Positions 4,691-6,065 of a stretch of 6,065 bases of DNA are shown here, piece after piece. Within the stretch, counting starts at the first letter, position 1; every line of letters begins with the position of its first letter. The position numbers and the translations under genes are program-made. Source of the DNA: an uncultured Deinococcales bacterium (GTDB lineage Bacteria > Deinococcota > Deinococci > Deinococcales > Trueperaceae); the NCBI GenBank assembly GCA_937934635.1, contig CALGZD010000057.1, forward strand, positions 1 to 6,065, in the 5' to 3' direction. The notes below the pieces were generated by a model. It saw only the letters and a list, made by a program, of their open reading frames with translations. It made no database searches and was not told the DNA's origin.

Positions 4691-5797
4691 CGTTTCTGCA
4701 TAACGTCTGGCATCTTCATTTACGAATTCGATGTTTTCCCAAGTCAAGTCTTGCACAGCAATGTGATTCAGCACACCTTCTAGAATTTTTGGAATGTCTG
4801 TAAAAGGAATCTGTTTATTTAAGAATGCTGCAACGGCAATTTCATCGGCAGCATTAAGTGCAGTAGGTGCTGTACCTGCTAATTTGCCTGCTTCGTATGC
4901 CATTTTTAAACTAGGAAAACGTTCTAAGTCTGGTTCAAAAAAGTTCCACTCACCAAGTATGGGTAAGGGTTCTAGGGGTGTGGCGGGTCGGTTAGGGTAT
5001 TCAATACCGTATTGGATAGGGTAACGCATATCGTGTGGACCAATTTGTGCTTTGATGCTGCCGTCTGTGAAGCGCACTAGACCATGAATGAGTGATTGTG
5101 GATGCACGACAACTTCAATATCGTTAAGTGGAAACTCAAAGAGAAAATGTGCTTCAAGCACTTCTAAGCCTTTATTGAAAAGTGTAGCTGAGTCTATAGT
5201 GACTTTTGCGCCCATGCTCCAGTTAGGGTGTTTGAGAGCTTGTTCAGGTTTAACCCCTGAAAGATCTGCTGGTTCTATGCGAAATGGACCACCTGAGGCT
5301 GTAAGTACGAGCTTGTCTATACTTTCTTTTGCTTCTCCAACTAAACACTGAAATAGGGCAGAGTGTTCAGAATCCAGCGGGGTTAGGCTTGCCTCATTAT
5401 GTCTAGCTACTTCCCAGACAAGTGGTCCTGCGACTACCATTGCTTCTTTATTGGCAAGCGCTACATGACGACCTTTTGCGAGGGCTTTGATGGTGGGCTC
5501 GAGCCCTGCAATGCCTGGAATAGCTGCAACCACAGTATCAACTTCGACTTCAGCAAGTTCATTCACACTGATGATGTTCGGTTGATGAGCTGTGCCTACA
5601 AGCTTTTCTTTTAGGGTAGAAAGTTGTTCATCCTGACAAGCTACATAGTCAGGTTTAAATTCAGCAATCTGTTTTGTTAGTAAATCAATGTTGCGCCCTG
5701 CAGCTAGTGCCGTGACATTGTAATTACGCCAACGAGCAACATCTAGGCTTTGTGTGCCGATTGATCCTGTTGAACCTAGTATAGAAATTGTTTTCAT
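4676..5797 (-). CDS. dxr: 1-deoxy-D-xylulose 5-phosphate reductoisomerase
   Basis: The cytoplasmic enzyme that rearranges and reduces DXP with NADPH to 2-C-methyl-D-erythritol 4-phosphate, the first committed step of the MEP isoprenoid pathway and the target of fosmidomycin. The 373 residues cover the whole enzyme, slightly shorter than the usual 380-400. Visible are the NADPH-binding GSTGSIG at 8-14, ALANKE at 113-118, LDSEHSALFQ with metal ligands Asp142 and Glu144, the substrate loop LTASGGPFR at 165-173, HPNWSMG at 190-196, NKGLE with metal ligand Glu212, HPQSLIHG at 232-239, and the C-terminal helical domain with LNAADEIAVAAFL. ATG 5797 is the only sensible start because GSTGSIG follows at once, yet the upstream bases (ACTAGCTAG) hold no Shine-Dalgarno. 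No uppS, cdsA or rseP partner is adjacent downstream, unlike in many bacteria. The last codons and stop lie in a decamer repeat. Confidence 0.97.
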   Translation of the reverse strand: MKTISILGSTGSIGTQSLDVARWRNYNVTALAAGRNIDLLTKQIAEFKPDYVACQDEQLSTLKEKLVGTAHQPNIISVNELAEVEVDTVVAAIPGIAGLEPTIKALAKGRHVALANKEAMVVAGPLVWEVARHNEASLTPLDSEHSALFQCLVGEAKESIDKLVLTASGGPFRIEPADLSGVKPEQALKHPNWSMGAKVTIDSATLFNKGLEVLEAHFLFEFPLNDIEVVVHPQSLIHGLVRFTDGSIKAQIGPHDMRYPIQYGIEYPNRPATPLEPLPILGEWNFFEPDLERFPSLKMAYEAGKLAGTAPTALNAADEIAVAAFLNKQIPFTDIPKILEGVLNHIAVQDLTWENIEFVNEDARRYAETLCRN

Positions 5798-6065
5798 CTA
5801 GCTAGTATTTTTACACAGGCTAGATTGAAAAAAAAGGAGATATACGGGCGGATACTTGTTTGCTTATCTATCTTGCGTTTGCGATGATTATTTTTCTATA
5901 CCTTTTGCATTGAAAGTTGCATTGAAAGTTGCATTGAAAGTTGCATTGAAAGTCTCAGATCTTGCACTTATACTAAACTGAAAGATGAATGTCATAAAGA
6001 TATAGTCGCAAAGATTGCGAAATAACCGAAGGATAAAGGCTTGAAAACCTTGTGTATTGACTGGG
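5798..6065. other. Region upstream of dxr to the right edge, no confident gene
   Basis: These 268 bases hold the 12-bp repeat and otherwise little. The segment from 5888 to the edge could be the tail of an upstream minus-strand gene: one frame runs 58 codons from the edge to TAA at 5888 and is rich in Phe and Ile before the repeat. Another frame stops after 23 codons, so the case is weak. The plus strand has AAGGAGA at 5834-5840 but no start codon at a useful distance. No canonical dxr promoter is recognisable. Confidence 0.4.
5905..5952. repeat. 12-bp tandem repeat, 4 perfect copies, upstream of dxr
   Basis: TTGCATTGAAAG is repeated four times with no mismatch (5905-5916, 5917-5928, 5929-5940, 5941-5952), 108 bases or more upstream of the dxr ATG. 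The unit length keeps frame. A minus-strand frame entering from the right edge is open through it to TAA at 5890-5888 (58 codons, ending in repeated Ala-Thr-Phe-Asn). A plus-strand frame (5829-5981) is also open, reading Ala-Leu-Lys-Val repeats, but lacks ATG. Whether any of this is translated cannot be decided here. Confidence 0.9.

Noticed and set aside
4794..5614. Three plus-strand frames inside dxr
   Set aside because: All lie antisense to conserved dxr motifs and show no family resemblance.
337..5797. One operon of all minus-strand genes
   Set aside because: Gaps of about 150-480 bases, a strong terminator at 3018-3045, a probable one at 1894-1925 and unrelated functions argue for separate units.
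5829..5981. Possible plus-strand small protein with Ala-Leu-Lys-Val repeats after AAGGAGA (5834-5840)
   Set aside because: There is no ATG or GTG; the only candidate is a TTG 15 bases from the AAGGAGA, too far. The open frame follows from the stop-free repeat.

Overview
The window carries five complete protein-coding genes and one gene start cut by the left edge, all on the minus strand. Reading in the direction of transcription (right to left) they are: dxr (1-deoxy-D-xylulose 5-phosphate reductoisomerase), a MalK/MsmK/UgpC-type sugar ABC-transporter ATPase, a class II fructose-bisphosphate aldolase, a short-chain dehydrogenase/reductase, a family I inorganic pyrophosphatase, and the first 53 codons of a GTG-start lipoprotein. 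The genes are separated by gaps of roughly 150 to 480 bases, several with their own ribosome binding site or terminator. They therefore look like single-gene transcription units on one strand rather than one operon. No tRNA, rRNA, CRISPR array, transposase or phage gene is visible.

The organism is a bacterium with the MEP isoprenoid pathway, Shine-Dalgarno-led translation and lipoprotein export. The DNA is moderately AT-rich. The gap after the aldolase gene holds two facing copies of a short C-run/G-run palindrome (AATCYCCCCTARCCCC type). This resembles interspersed palindromes I associate with cyanobacterial genomes. With the protein types, a member of the Cyanobacteria/Melainabacteria lineage is a possible source, but this is a low-confidence guess and nothing photosynthetic is present.

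Layout: 1-161 lipoprotein start; 162-336 gap with an 11-bp triplicate repeat and a small hairpin; 337-948 ppa; 949-1139 gap with a direct repeat; 1140-1853 SDR; 1854-2013 gap with the two inverted palindromic elements, one doubling as a terminator; 2014-2934 fba; 2935-3082 gap with the fba leader and a clean terminator for the ABC gene; 3083-4195 ABC ATPase; 4196-4675 a 480-base gap with three perfect stem-loops and two tandem repeat tracts; 4676-5797 dxr; 5798-6065 upstream region with four perfect copies of a 12-bp repeat.

Functionally this is core metabolism: glycolysis/gluconeogenesis (fba), pyrophosphate removal (ppa), isoprenoid precursor synthesis (dxr) and sugar uptake energy (ABC ATPase). 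No evident pathway joins them. The genes themselves are ordinary. The unusual content lies in the gaps, which are rich in short tandem repeats with periods of 10-12 bp and in perfect inverted repeats, and in a few details of the proteins (a non-canonical SDR active site, an orphan transporter ATPase, a repeat-bearing lipoprotein linker).
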